Of a stretch of DNA of 64,000 bases, positions 7,601 through 16,396 are shown in pieces. Each line of letters begins with the position of its first letter. Position 1 is the first letter of the stretch. The position numbers and the translations under genes were made by a program. The stretch is from MED-G105 sp050331095 (GTDB lineage Bacteria; Pseudomonadota; Alphaproteobacteria; Caulobacterales; Parvularculaceae): positions 62,001 to 126,000 of the forward strand of contig JBHJHE010000022.1 of the NCBI GenBank assembly GCA_050331095.1, given 5' to 3'. Below the pieces are notes generated by a model, which saw only the letters and a list, made by a program, of their open reading frames with translations, ran no database searches and was not told the origin of the DNA.

Positions 7601-8365
7601 TCAGTTGTTTCGACCGGCCCAGACCGTGACGATGCGGACGCCCTGGGCGGCTATGGCGTCCACCGCGGAACCGGACACCGCGGTCATCACAACGCCGGCG
7701 AGGTCGATCGGGCCGATGATGAAGGGCGATGCGGCGCCGATTTTTTCCGAAGAGGCCATCACCGTAACGTCGGCCGAGCGTTTTGCGATCGCGCGCTTGA
7801 TAGCCGCCTATTCCGGGTCGCCCGTGCTGAGGCCGTGCTCGGCGTGAACGCCTGTGGCCCCCATAAAAAAGAGATCCGCCCGCACGTTGCCGATCGCCGC
7901 GGCGGCGTCCGCTCCGACCGCCACCATCGAATGCTTGAACAACCGGCCGCCGATGAGGTGAACGTCCGCCGCCGCGTCGACGAGCGCCGCCGCGATCGTC
8001 GGGCTATGGGTGACGATGGTCGCTTCGAGGCTCCGGTCGAGTTGGCGCGCCAGTTCAAGGGTCGTCGTCCCGCCGTCTAGGAACGCCACCTGGCCGCGGG
8101 CGATCGTCGCCGCGCCGGCGCGCGCGAGCGCCGTTTTCTCTGACGTCGAAATCGACCGGCGGGCGGCGAGGTCGCCCATGGCCGGCGAGGCGGGCAGAGC
8201 CCCGCCATGCACTCGTTGCAGGCGGCCGTCGGCGGCGAGATCCCGCAGGTCGCGTCGGATCGTGTCCTCCGAAAGGCCGAACGCGCGCGCCGCGTCCTTC
8301 GCCACGATGCGCCCGTCGCGGCGCAGCGTTTCGAGCAGGCGACGCCTGCGCTCGTCCGTCAGCAT
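7601..8365 (-). pseudogene. DeoR-family transcriptional regulator with an in-frame amber stop
   Basis: The frame from ATG 8365 (GAGG about 10 bases upstream) to TGA 7601 encodes a full-length 254-codon DeoR-type repressor. It has an N-terminal winged helix (LTDERRRRLLETLRRDGRIV, then AFGLSEDTIRRDL), the linker LQRVHGGAL, and a sugar-phosphate sensing domain (FLDGGTTTLELARQL, VHLIGGRL, FFMGATGV). TAG at 7810-7808 interrupts it after GLSTGDPE. The frame then resumes as AAIKRAIAKRSADVTVMASS and runs on as a normal DeoR C-terminus, so Glu (GAG to TAG) is the likely ancestral residue. As written it yields 185 residues without the last 68. It could be a recent pseudogene or a base-call error. It is divergent from nudK. 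Confidence 0.8.
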
Positions 8366-8416
8366 CGCAGCCTCGCTATTGCTTGACTCTGCACGATATT
8401 GCATGAAACTGCCGAC

Positions 8417-9061
8417 ATGTCGATTTCAGACCGTATCCGCGTGCGCGCCGTCGAGACGCTTTCGGACGACTGGTACGTTTTGAAAAAGACGACGTTCGAT
8501 TGGCGGCGATCGGATGGGACGTGGCGGACATTGTCCCGAGAGACCTATGATCGCGGCGACGGCGCGACGCTGTTGCCCGTCGATCCGAAACGGCGGACCG
8601 TGCTGCTAACGCGGCAGTTCCGCTATCCGGCGTACGTCAACGGTTATGACGGCCTTCTGATCGAAGCGGCGGCGGGGCTTCTCGACGGCGCGGCGCCCGA
8701 GGACCGGATCCGCCGGGAGGTCGACGAAGAGCTCGGTCTGTCGTTGCGGAACGTGCGCCAGGTTTTCGCCTGCTACATGAGCCCCGGTTCAGTCACCGAG
8801 CGGGTTCATTTCTTCGTTGGCGAATACGACCCATCCATGCGCACGGGCGCCGGCGGCGGAAACGCCGCGGAGGGCGAGGACATCGAAGTCCTCGAACTGA
8901 CGATCGACGCGGCGCTCGCAATGGTCGCCAGCGGCGAAATCTGCGACGGCAAGACCGTCATGCTTCTTCAGTATGCGGCGCTAAACCCGTCGCCGGGCGC
9001 TTTAAGCGTCACTCCCCGGCGTCGTAGACGAGCGAAAACGTCACGAGGCTCGCCGGCGTGA
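8417..9061 (+). CDS. nudK: Nudix hydrolase, GDP-mannose pyrophosphatase NudK-like (214 aa)
   Basis: The protein follows E. coli NudK closely by eye: ETYDRGDGATLLPVD, VLLTRQFRYPAYVNG, the Nudix region AAAGLLDGAAPEDRIRREVD then EELGL, FACYMSPGSVTERVHFFVGE, and the tail GEDIEVLELTIDAALAM then GEICDGKTVMLLQY. NudK hydrolyses GDP-mannose and related nucleotide sugars. The first conserved Glu of the Nudix box (G-x5-E) is Ala here, while the metal-binding REVDEE core is intact. ATG 8417 is preferred; a TTG at 8399 is in frame. The C-terminus runs about 20 Arg-rich residues past the usual end and overlaps the convergent YceI gene by 53 bases, which suggests loss of the original stop. Confidence 0.82.
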   Translation: MSISDRIRVRAVETLSDDWYVLKKTTFDWRRSDGTWRTLSRETYDRGDGATLLPVDPKRRTVLLTRQFRYPAYVNGYDGLLIEAAAGLLDGAAPEDRIRREVDEELGLSLRNVRQVFACYMSPGSVTERVHFFVGEYDPSMRTGAGGGNAAEGEDIEVLELTIDAALAMVASGEICDGKTVMLLQYAALNPSPGALSVTPRRRRRAKTSRGSPA

Positions 9062-9677
9062 TAGACGGCAGGCCTGCGAGTTCGCGCAGGGCCTCCACCC
9101 CGTCGCCGAGATCAAAGGCCGCCGCGTCGACGGGCACCGGCGCGGCGCTGTCCACCGCGACCCGGGTTTCGCTGAGGCGCGTGATGAACGCTTCGGCGAC
9201 GATCGGCGCTTCGACCCCGTGAAGCGTCAGCGCGCCGTCGATATCGACCGGGCGGCGCTCGCCGACGGAGAGATCTTTAAATGCGGCGGCGTCGATCTCC
9301 GTCTCGATCGTCGCCTCGGGAAAGTTCGCGATCTCGAAGAAGACCTCGCGCATGCGCTCGTTGCGGATGTCGATTCCGGTGTTGACGCTCGCCAGGTCGA
9401 CGACGAGCCGACCGACCCCGTCCGCCGAGACGCCGCCGGAGAGCCCGTCGAAGCGGTGGGTCTCGATCACGTCGCCGGCCTTGATCGAGACGAACGACAA
9501 TCGCGAGGCGTCGCCAACGAGCGCGTAAGCGGCGCTCGGCAATGCGCCGGCGTCGCTCGAGGGGCTCGCGGTCGCCTGTTGCGCGTCGCTCGCCGCCGTG
9601 GCGCGGTCGTTCGCCGCGCCGCCGCACGCCGCCGCCAACATCGCCGTCGCCGCCATGAGAAGCCGTTTCGCCGTCAT
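9009..9677 (-). CDS. YceI-family lipid-binding protein, probable lipoprotein (222 aa)
   Basis: YceI domains form a lipocalin-like barrel that binds isoprenoid-type lipids in the periplasm. Matching segments are AYALVGDASRLSFVSIKAGD, HRFDGLSGGVSADGVGRLVV, IDIRNERMREVFFEIANFPE and LTLHGVEAPIVAEAF. The start is set at 9677 because it opens a lipoprotein signal (MTAKRLLMAATAMLAAACGG) with a Cys at residue 18. A Ser/Ala-rich linker follows. Its 3' end overlaps nudK by 53 bases on the other strand. Confidence 0.85.
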   Translation of the reverse strand: MTAKRLLMAATAMLAAACGGAANDRATAASDAQQATASPSSDAGALPSAAYALVGDASRLSFVSIKAGDVIETHRFDGLSGGVSADGVGRLVVDLASVNTGIDIRNERMREVFFEIANFPEATIETEIDAAAFKDLSVGERRPVDIDGALTLHGVEAPIVAEAFITRLSETRVAVDSAAPVPVDAAAFDLGDGVEALRELAGLPSITPASLVTFSLVYDAGE

Positions 9678-9814
9678 CGCCCGTCTCCGTTCCAGTTGCC
9701 GTCGGCATGATCCTAACAAGGCGCGCCCGCCGACGCGAACCGCTCCTCACGCGCTGTTAACCGCACGGCCGGCAATATCTGCCCAGTCGTTTCAGTAAGA
9801 CGGGAGCGCGGCCG

Positions 9815-10081
9815 ATGACCGGGTTCGACATTCTCGACGTGGCGCGCGAGGCGTTCTGGGTGACGCTGCTCGTCGCCGGCCCCGCCATGCTGGCGGGCCT
9901 CGCTGTTGGGCTCGTCATCGCGCTCCTGCAGGCGTTGACGCAGGTGCAGGAGCTGACGCTCGTCTTTGTGCCGCGCATCGTCGTTATGGTCGTTACGCTG
10001 GCCGCGGCGTTGCCCTTCATGGCCGCGAGCCTCGGCGAGTTCGCCACCCGCCTCTATGGCCTGATCGCTGCGGGGCCGTGA
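9815..10081 (+). CDS. fliQ: Flagellar export gate protein FliQ (88 aa)
   Basis: FliQ is a two-helix subunit of the flagellar type III export gate. It shows both hydrophobic hairpins (FWVTLLVAGPAMLAGLAVGL and IVVMVVTLAAALPFMAASL) and the conserved loop LLQALTQVQELTL. A GGGAG ribosome binding site precedes ATG 9815. TTAACC, a CtrA half-site sequence, lies at 9757-9762 in the upstream gap. First gene of fliQ-fliR-flhB. Confidence 0.95.
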   Translation: MTGFDILDVAREAFWVTLLVAGPAMLAGLAVGLVIALLQALTQVQELTLVFVPRIVVMVVTLAAALPFMAASLGEFATRLYGLIAAGP

Positions 10082-10085
10082 GCGG

Positions 10086-10910
10086 ATGTTCGCAACCTTC
10101 GACGGGCGCACGGTCGATCTCGCGGAGCTCGTGAGCTTCGAGATCGTCGCCGGCGTCGCGATCTTTTGCCGCTTCGGCGCGATGATGACGGCGGCCCCGG
10201 GCTTCAGCGACGGCTCGGTCTCGCCGCGTGCGCGCCTCGCCGCGGCGCTCGCCGTCACGGCGGCTCTCGCGCCGACGCTTGCGGGCGCGTATCCGTCCTT
10301 TGGCCCGGCCCCCGCGATGGCGCCGCTCGCCGGCCTTCTGTTCACGGAGTTGCTCATCGGCGGGTTTCTCGGCCTGCTCGCGCGGGCGTTCGTCAGTGCG
10401 CTTAACGTCGCCGGTCAGATCATCGCCCTGCAAATGGGCCTGTCGCTGGCGCAAATCTTCGATCCGACGAACCAACTCCAGGGCGCGATCGTCGGCGGAT
10501 TCTTCGCGATCGTCGGGGTCGCGCTGATCTTCGCCACGGATCTCCACCACGGGCTGCTGCTGGCCGTCAAAGGATCCTACGCAGCGTTTCCGCCGGGAGC
10601 GCCGGTTCGCTTCGACGGCGGCGTCGGCGTCGATTTCGCCGCGGCGATGGTCGAGGCGGTGAACGAAGGCTTCGCGCTCGGCGCGCGTCTCGCCGCGCCG
10701 TTCGTCGTTTTCGGCCTTGTGTTCTACGCAGGCGTGGGCGTTCTGAACCGGCTCATCCCCCAGGCCCAGGTGTTCTTCATGCTGGCGCCGGCGAACCTCG
10801 TTCTCGGCCTCGCCCTCCTGATGACGACGGTTGGCCTTATGATGACGGTTTTCCTCGAAGAGTTCGCAGCGTTTCTCGCAGGCTTGCGAACCATCGGCGG
10901 GCCGCTCTGA
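10086..10910 (+). CDS. fliR: Flagellar export gate protein FliR (274 aa)
   Basis: FliR is a multi-helix inner-membrane subunit of the export gate that assembles with FliP and FliQ. Family blocks are visible: MTAAPGFSDGSVSPRARLAA, LLIGGFLGLLARAFVSALNV, GQIIALQMGLSLAQIFDPT and VLNRLIPQAQVFFMLAPANL. It starts 4 bases after the fliQ stop and ends 6 bases before flhB. Length is normal for the family. Confidence 0.95.
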   Translation: MFATFDGRTVDLAELVSFEIVAGVAIFCRFGAMMTAAPGFSDGSVSPRARLAAALAVTAALAPTLAGAYPSFGPAPAMAPLAGLLFTELLIGGFLGLLARAFVSALNVAGQIIALQMGLSLAQIFDPTNQLQGAIVGGFFAIVGVALIFATDLHHGLLLAVKGSYAAFPPGAPVRFDGGVGVDFAAAMVEAVNEGFALGARLAAPFVVFGLVFYAGVGVLNRLIPQAQVFFMLAPANLVLGLALLMTTVGLMMTVFLEEFAAFLAGLRTIGGPL

Positions 10911-10916
10911 TCCGCC

Positions 10917-12002
10917 ATGGCCGACGACGATAAAAGCCAGCGCACAGAAGAACCGACGCCGAAGCGCCTCGCCGACGCCCGGGCGAAGGGCGATGCGCCG
11001 AAGAGCCAGGAGGCGACGGCGCTCGCGAGCCTCCTCGCAGCGGGTCTGTGTCTTTGGCTTCTGGCGCCGGGCGCATCGCGGGCGATCGGCGACGTCGGCC
11101 GCGCCTTTCTGGAGCGGCCGCATGATTTCGCGACCGACCCGGCGGCGCTGTCGCGCCTCTTCGCCAGCGCGAGCGCGGCGCTCGTCATGGCCGTCGGCGC
11201 GGTTCTCTTGGCGATGGCGCTCGCCGCCGTCCTCGCCAACGTGGTTCAGGCGCGCCCCGTCTTCGCGCCCGGCCGCCTCAAGCCCGGGCTCGAAAAGATC
11301 TCGCCGATCGCCGGCGCCAAACGCGTCTTCGGCCCCACGGGCTGGTTCAACTTCGCCAAGGGACTTGTGAAGCTCGTCGCGGTCGGCGCGGCTTGCGCGC
11401 TCGCGACGTGGCCCGATCGCCAGTTGCTTTTGGGGTTGTTCGAAGCGGACGCCGCCGGCGCGATGGCCCTCGCCAAGTCGGCGACGCTGAAGTCGGCGGC
11501 TTACGCCGCCGGCGCCATGGCCGTCGTCACCGTCCTCGACCTCGCCTGGCAGCGCCGCGCCTGGAAACGACGCCTGCGGATGACGCGCGAAGAGGTCCGC
11601 CGCGAGCAGCGCGAGCAGGAGGGCGATCCCCAGGTCAAGAACCGCATTCGGCGCCTGCGCGACGCGCGCGGCCGCCGACGCATGGTTGCGGCGGTCGCCG
11701 ACGCCACGGTGCTCGTCATGAACCCGACCCACGTCGCGGTGGCTCTGAAGTACGCGCCGGAGGCCTCGAACGCCCCGGTTTGCGTCGCCAAGGGGCTCGA
11801 CGCGCTCGCCCTGCGCCTGCGCGACGCCGCCGAAGCCGCGGGGGTGCCGGTCATCGTCAACCCGCCCCTGGCGCGCTCGCTCCATGCGAGCGTCGACCTC
11901 GACGAAGAGATCCCGCTCGCCCACTACGAGGCGGTGGCGAAGGTGATCGGCTTCGTCATGGCCCGCGGCCGCGCCGCCGGCGCCTCGCGCGGTCGAGCCT
12001 GA
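10917..12002 (+). CDS. flhB: Flagellar export switch protein FlhB (361 aa)
   Basis: FlhB sets export specificity and cleaves itself at an NPTH loop. It begins with the usual EEPTPKRLADARAKGD block. Four membrane helices follow, then the charged linker TREEVRREQREQEGDP, then NPTH at residues 269-272, the same numbering as in Salmonella FlhB. The C-terminal domain (ALKYAPEASNAPVCVAKG to DEEIPLAHYEAVAKVI) is complete. Last gene of fliQ-fliR-flhB; cckA follows after about 110 bases that contain two small hairpins but no clear terminator T-run. Confidence 0.96.
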   Translation: MADDDKSQRTEEPTPKRLADARAKGDAPKSQEATALASLLAAGLCLWLLAPGASRAIGDVGRAFLERPHDFATDPAALSRLFASASAALVMAVGAVLLAMALAAVLANVVQARPVFAPGRLKPGLEKISPIAGAKRVFGPTGWFNFAKGLVKLVAVGAACALATWPDRQLLLGLFEADAAGAMALAKSATLKSAAYAAGAMAVVTVLDLAWQRRAWKRRLRMTREEVRREQREQEGDPQVKNRIRRLRDARGRRRMVAAVADATVLVMNPTHVAVALKYAPEASNAPVCVAKGLDALALRLRDAAEAAGVPVIVNPPLARSLHASVDLDEEIPLAHYEAVAKVIGFVMARGRAAGASRGRA

Positions 12003-12115
12003 CGCCGCGCGAAAGCGCCTCGCCAACGAGCGCGAAGCGGCTCAAATTAGCCGACGATCAGGCGTTCCGCCTGCGAAACGAGCGATCCCGCTAAAGCGGT
12101 ATGCGAAGGATGGCG

Positions 12116-14890
12116 ATGGCCGAGACCGAAGAGAAACGCAAAGCCGCCGACCGGCGCGCGGCGCGGCGGGCGAAACGTCCGGCGGCCCCCCGCCCCCCGA
12201 CGCCGACGGACATTGAAAAGATGCTCCTCGACGCCGCTCGCGCCGTGGACGAAGACGCGGATGAACGCACGAGCGGCGACCCGCCGCCGCGCCTGCCGGT
12301 GGCGCCGGAGATGGATGCGACGCCGGACGCGGCGGCGGCCAACGACGGCGGCCCCGGTTCGACGCTGCAGCCGGTGTTCCTCGCGCTTTTGTGGTTTGGG
12401 ATCCTCGTCGCCGGCGCGGCCGCCGCCTACGCGATGGCGCTCAGCGGCGCGAACGTCGGCGTCCTCCTCGCCGGGCTCATTATCGTCGTCGCCATCGCCT
12501 TCATTGTCGGCGGCGCTCTTGGCGTTTTCTCGCCGAGCGTCGCGGCCGGCCTCGCCCTGCGCCGCGTCGCCGGGGAGACCCCGCAAAAGGCCGCGCAGCT
12601 CGCAGGCGTCGACATGCTCGCCAATCTCGGCCTCGTCGAGCGGCTGTTGGATTCCGATCCTGAGCCGCGTCTCGTCGCCAAGCGCGACGGCGTCGTCGTC
12701 TACACCAACAAGGCCTATTTCGACCTGGCGGCGGCCGCTGGCGTCGCCGGCGCGTCGGGCTTGCCGCCGCGCATTGAGCGCCTGTTCTCGCAGCAGGGCG
12801 ACGAAGCGACGAAGATCTTCCGCCTTTGTCGCGCGGCGGCGTGCGGGGTCAAAGCCGACGAGACGATCCACCAACTGATCGGCCTTGAGGGCGGCGGCCG
12901 CTGGCGGCGTTTCGCGGTGTCGACGACGCCGCTTGGCGAAGACGTTGAGGGCAAGGCCGGGTTCGCGTCGTGGCGCCTGCGCGAGCTCGCGCTCGAAGAG
13001 AACGAGGCCGACGCGATATCGGCGGCGTATGCGGATTACGTTCGGCCGGTGTTCGCGATGGAGAAGAGCGGCGTCATCGCCTGGACGAATGCGGCGATGC
13101 GCGATCGCCTCGGCGCTTCCCGCGGAACGTTGCATTCGATCGAGGACGTGGTCCTCGGGGAAACCGGCGACGTCGTGCGCGAGCTTTGGCGGAGCGACCA
13201 GACGCCGACGCCGGCCCTTGTGCGCCGCGCCGACGGCCAACCCCTCGAGGCGACGTTTCGCGCCTTCAGACGCGGCGGAGGGGGCGACGGCGTCGCCGTC
13301 ATCGACATGGAGGTCAAAAGCGACGATGAGGCGGCGGTCGCGAACGTCTCCGGTGAAGTCACCGAAGCCCCGTTCGGCGTCGCCATCGTGGAGGGGGAGT
13401 TCGGCCGCGACGCCAAGATCGTCGAAGCGAACCGCGCCTTCCGCGACGCGTTTCCCGCAGCGAAGAAGAACGAGCGCCTGAGCGCGTGCCTGCCGGGCGG
13501 CGCGGTGGAAGACCTCGCCGCCGAACTGAAGCGCAAGGCCGGCTCCTCGTCGACCGCCGCGCCGCGCGCGATCGACGCCGCCGTGGGCGAAGGCCCCGCG
13601 GCGCGCACCTATGCGCTCTACGCCCGCGCCATGCGCCGGCGCCGCGGCGCATACGGATCGAGGCGGGCGTTCCTTTACTCGGCGGAGATCACTGACCGTA
13701 AGCGGATGGAGGCCGACTACGCCCAGGATCAGAAACTGAAGGCCATCGGCAACATCGCTGGCGAGGTGGCGCACGACTTCAACAATCTTCTGCAGATCGT
13801 GCTCACCTCCTGCGAGGAGCTGTTGCAACGCCATCCGGCCGGCGATCCAGCGTACGCCGATCTTCAGCTAATCCGTGAAAACTGGCAGCGCGCGGCGAAC
13901 CTGACGCGTCAGCTGCTCGCCTATTCGCGCAAGCAGACCCTGACGACGAAAATCGTATCGCTGACGGACCTTCTGGTCGATTTCTCGCGCTTTCTCGACC
14001 GCGCCGTAGGCGAGCGCGTGCGCCTCGACCTCGTCAACGCGCGAGGCCTGCCGCCGGTGAAGGTCGACCGCACCCAGCTTGAGACCGCGCTCGTCAATCT
14101 CGCCGTCAACGCCCGCGACGCGATGGGCCCCGCGGGCGGGTCCGTGACGATTTCGACGCGCCTCGCGCCGGCGGCCGACTTCGAAGAACGGCCCGTCGGC
14201 AATCTCGGCGGCCGCGACTATATCGTCATTGAGTTCGCGGACACAGGGCCCGGCGTGCCCAAAGACATCATGGAGCGGATCTTCGATCCGTTCTTTACGT
14301 CGAAGGCGGAAGGAAAGGGAACGGGGCTCGGCCTTTCCACCGTGCACGGCGTCATCGGCCAGATGGGCGGCGACATCACCGTGGAGAATCGCCCCGAAGG
14401 CGGCGCTTGCTTCAAGATCTATCTGCCCGCGGAGGCGGCGGACGCGCTGGCGAAAGAGGACGACGCGGCTCTCGCGGGCGGCGGCGCGGCCTTCGACGGC
14501 GCGGCCACTGCCGCAAGCGGGCGGGTGCTCGTCGTCGACGACGAGGCGGGCGTTCGCCTCGTCGTGAACAAGGCGGTCAAGCAACAGGGATACGACGTCG
14601 AAGTCGCCGAGGACGGCGTCGAAGGCCTGGAAATCCTGCAGGGCGGGGCGGCGTTCGATCTGATCATCACGGACGTCATGATGCCCGACGTCGACGGGCC
14701 GACCCTCGTCAAGCGCGCGCGAGAGACCTTCGGCCTCGCCGCGCCGGTGATCTTCATGTCGGGCTACGCCGAGGCGACCGTGCGCGAACAACTCGGCGAG
14801 GCCAAGGGATCGTTCTTTATCCAGAAGCCCTTCACGAAACAGGAATTGAACGCCATCGTCCGCGAGGCCATACACGGCCGCGCGGCCTGA
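12116..14890 (+). CDS. cckA: Cell-cycle hybrid histidine kinase CckA (924 aa)
   Basis: CckA starts the phosphorelay to CtrA through ChpT in alphaproteobacteria. After a basic N-terminus there are two membrane helices (about residues 85-140), then PAS-like domains and the DHp helix. The phospho-acceptor is His553 in GEVAHDFNNLLQ. The ATPase domain follows (ETALVNLAVNARDAMGPAGG, FADTGPGVP, EGKGTGLGLSTVHGVIGQMG). A C-terminal receiver has the phospho-Asp at 853 in LIITDVMMPDVDG. ATG 12116 is chosen because GAAGGA lies 5 bases upstream; ATGs at 12101 and 12110 are in frame. Placement right after fliQ-fliR-flhB matches what I recall for Caulobacter. Confidence 0.93.
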   Translation: MAETEEKRKAADRRAARRAKRPAAPRPPTPTDIEKMLLDAARAVDEDADERTSGDPPPRLPVAPEMDATPDAAAANDGGPGSTLQPVFLALLWFGILVAGAAAAYAMALSGANVGVLLAGLIIVVAIAFIVGGALGVFSPSVAAGLALRRVAGETPQKAAQLAGVDMLANLGLVERLLDSDPEPRLVAKRDGVVVYTNKAYFDLAAAAGVAGASGLPPRIERLFSQQGDEATKIFRLCRAAACGVKADETIHQLIGLEGGGRWRRFAVSTTPLGEDVEGKAGFASWRLRELALEENEADAISAAYADYVRPVFAMEKSGVIAWTNAAMRDRLGASRGTLHSIEDVVLGETGDVVRELWRSDQTPTPALVRRADGQPLEATFRAFRRGGGGDGVAVIDMEVKSDDEAAVANVSGEVTEAPFGVAIVEGEFGRDAKIVEANRAFRDAFPAAKKNERLSACLPGGAVEDLAAELKRKAGSSSTAAPRAIDAAVGEGPAARTYALYARAMRRRRGAYGSRRAFLYSAEITDRKRMEADYAQDQKLKAIGNIAGEVAHDFNNLLQIVLTSCEELLQRHPAGDPAYADLQLIRENWQRAANLTRQLLAYSRKQTLTTKIVSLTDLLVDFSRFLDRAVGERVRLDLVNARGLPPVKVDRTQLETALVNLAVNARDAMGPAGGSVTISTRLAPAADFEERPVGNLGGRDYIVIEFADTGPGVPKDIMERIFDPFFTSKAEGKGTGLGLSTVHGVIGQMGGDITVENRPEGGACFKIYLPAEAADALAKEDDAALAGGGAAFDGAATAASGRVLVVDDEAGVRLVVNKAVKQQGYDVEVAEDGVEGLEILQGGAAFDLIITDVMMPDVDGPTLVKRARETFGLAAPVIFMSGYAEATVREQLGEAKGSFFIQKPFTKQELNAIVREAIHGRAA

Positions 14891-14917
14891 AACGCGAAGA
14901 CTACTCGGGTACAGAAC

Positions 14918-15628
14918 ATGCGTCAGATCGTATTCGACCTGGAGACGACCGGTTTCCGCTTCGACGAGGGCCACCGCATTGTCGAGATCGGCGCCGTCGA
15001 ACTCATGCGCGGCGCGGTCACGGGAAAGAACTTCCACGCCTATGTGAATCCGGAACGGGACATGCCCGACGGCGCTTACCAGGTGCACGGATTGTCCGCA
15101 GACTTCCTTAAGGACTTCCCGACCTTCGCCGACGCGGCTGTCGCCCCGGCGTTCCTTGAGTTTCTGGGGGAGGCGGAGCTGATCGCCCACAACGGCGCGG
15201 CGTTCGACCTGCCGTTCCTCAATGCGGAGCTTGAGGCGGCGGGTTTCAATGCGCTTCAGAACTCGTTGAAAGACACGCTCTTGATGGCGCGGCGGATGTC
15301 CCCCGGCTCGCCGGCGAGCCTCGACGCCCTGTGCGCGCGCTTCGGCGTCGACCGCCAGGAGCGGGACCGCGACGGCCACGGTGCGCTCCTCGATTCAAAG
15401 CTCCTCGCCGCGGTCTATATCGAACTCACCGGCGGCGCGCAGGCGGGCCTCGACTTCACGAGCGAAGAGGAGCGCGCGGTCGCGGAGGGGCGGGTCAAAT
15501 ACGTCGCGCCCCAACGCCCAACGCCGCTCGCCTCTTTCGTCACCGACGAAGAAAAGGCCGCGCACGACGCGTTCGTCGCCGAGATCGGCGAGAACGCGAT
15601 CTGGCTCAAACATCACAACGCATCGTAA
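14918..15628 (+). CDS. dnaQ: DNA polymerase III epsilon subunit (proofreading 3'-5' exonuclease) DnaQ (236 aa)
   Basis: This DEDD-type exonuclease proofreads for the replicative polymerase. It has all three exonuclease motifs: Exo I IVFDLETTG at residues 4-12, Exo II ELIAHNGAAFDLPFLNAEL, and Exo III HGALLDSKLLA with the catalytic His and Asp. The C-terminal tail is family-variable. It lies 27 bases after cckA. Convergent with secB; repeat copy C fills the gap. Confidence 0.93.
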   Translation: MRQIVFDLETTGFRFDEGHRIVEIGAVELMRGAVTGKNFHAYVNPERDMPDGAYQVHGLSADFLKDFPTFADAAVAPAFLEFLGEAELIAHNGAAFDLPFLNAELEAAGFNALQNSLKDTLLMARRMSPGSPASLDALCARFGVDRQERDRDGHGALLDSKLLAAVYIELTGGAQAGLDFTSEEERAVAEGRVKYVAPQRPTPLASFVTDEEKAAHDAFVAEIGENAIWLKHHNAS

Positions 15629-15644
15629 GCGCGCTCGAACCCTG

Positions 15645-15751
15645 CTGGAGCGCCGGGCGTTCAGCTTGGATCGGGCGAAGACCGTCTCAGGCGCTCACAA
15701 CGTAGAATCTAGAGCGCCCGACCGGTTCAATCAGTAAACGGCGTGCTCTAG
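15645..15751 (+). repeat. 107-bp two-hairpin interspersed repeat, copy C
   Basis: It starts CTGGAGCGCCGGGCGTTCAG and ends GGCGTGCTCTAG. It is somewhat diverged in the second half (GCCCGACCGGTTCAATCAGT). It fills the gap between convergent dnaQ and secB. The right-hand CTAG supplies the TAG stop (15750-15748) of secB. Confidence 0.9.
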
Positions 15752-16287
15752 GCCTCGGCGACGGCCCCGGGCGCGCCCTGCGCGCGGCGATGCTCGTAGA
15801 TCGCGTGGAAGTCGATCGGGTCGAGCATCACCGGCGGGAAATTGCCGGACTGCGTCACGTCGGCGACGATTTGGCGCATGAACGGGAACAGAAGGCGCGG
15901 GCACTCGACGATGAGCACGATCTCCAATTGCTCCTGCGGCACGCCGCGAATCTCAAAAGCGCCGGCGTAGGTCGTCTCCACGACGAACACGGCCGTCTCC
16001 TCCTTCATCGCCCGGGCGGAGACGGACAATTCGACCTCGAACTGTTCCGCGCTGAGGGCGCGCGCGTTGACGTCGACATTGACGCCGATGTTCGGGGCGC
16101 TCGACATGTCGCGATAGACGCTCGGCGCTTTCGGGTTCTCGAATGAGAGGTCCTTCAGATACTGGGCGAGAACCCGCAGGCTTGGCGTGGCGCCTTCCGC
16201 AGCGTCGGGCTGGCCGCCGGCTTGCGCGCCGCCCGGCTGACCGCCGAGCGCGCCGTCGCCGCCGGGCGTCGAGGGTGTTTCGGACAT
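15748..16287 (-). CDS. secB: Protein-export chaperone SecB (179 aa)
   Basis: SecB keeps preproteins unfolded and delivers them to SecA. The core is clear: RVLAQYLKDLSFENPKAPSV, NVDVNARALSAEQFEVELSV, FVVETTYAGAFEIRGVPQEQ and LIVECPRLLFPFMRQIVADV, then GNFPPVMLDPIDF. The start at 16287 (MSETPSTPGG) gives a Gly/Ala/Pro-rich extension of about 35 residues before the core, a common alphaproteobacterial feature. The TAG stop is the terminal CTAG of repeat copy C. Confidence 0.95.
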   Translation of the reverse strand: MSETPSTPGGDGALGGQPGGAQAGGQPDAAEGATPSLRVLAQYLKDLSFENPKAPSVYRDMSSAPNIGVNVDVNARALSAEQFEVELSVSARAMKEETAVFVVETTYAGAFEIRGVPQEQLEIVLIVECPRLLFPFMRQIVADVTQSGNFPPVMLDPIDFHAIYEHRRAQGAPGAVAEA

Positions 16288-16396
16288 TCTACCCGTCCAT
16301 AGTTGGGGTCGACTGACGATCGACCGTTCGGATTCGAAAGCGGGGGGGGTACACGCTTGGCGCGCACGGCGCATCAAGAGCGCGAGGCGACGCCGG

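Noticed and set aside
10017..12026. Long minus-strand ORF (669 codons) opposite fliR-flhB
   Set aside because: Arg/Asp-rich antisense shadow of clearly conserved flagellar genes; no family features, no ribosome binding site.
12047..15379. Two long minus-strand ORFs opposite cckA and dnaQ
   Set aside because: Shadow frames of high-GC codon use; the plus-strand products are unmistakable.
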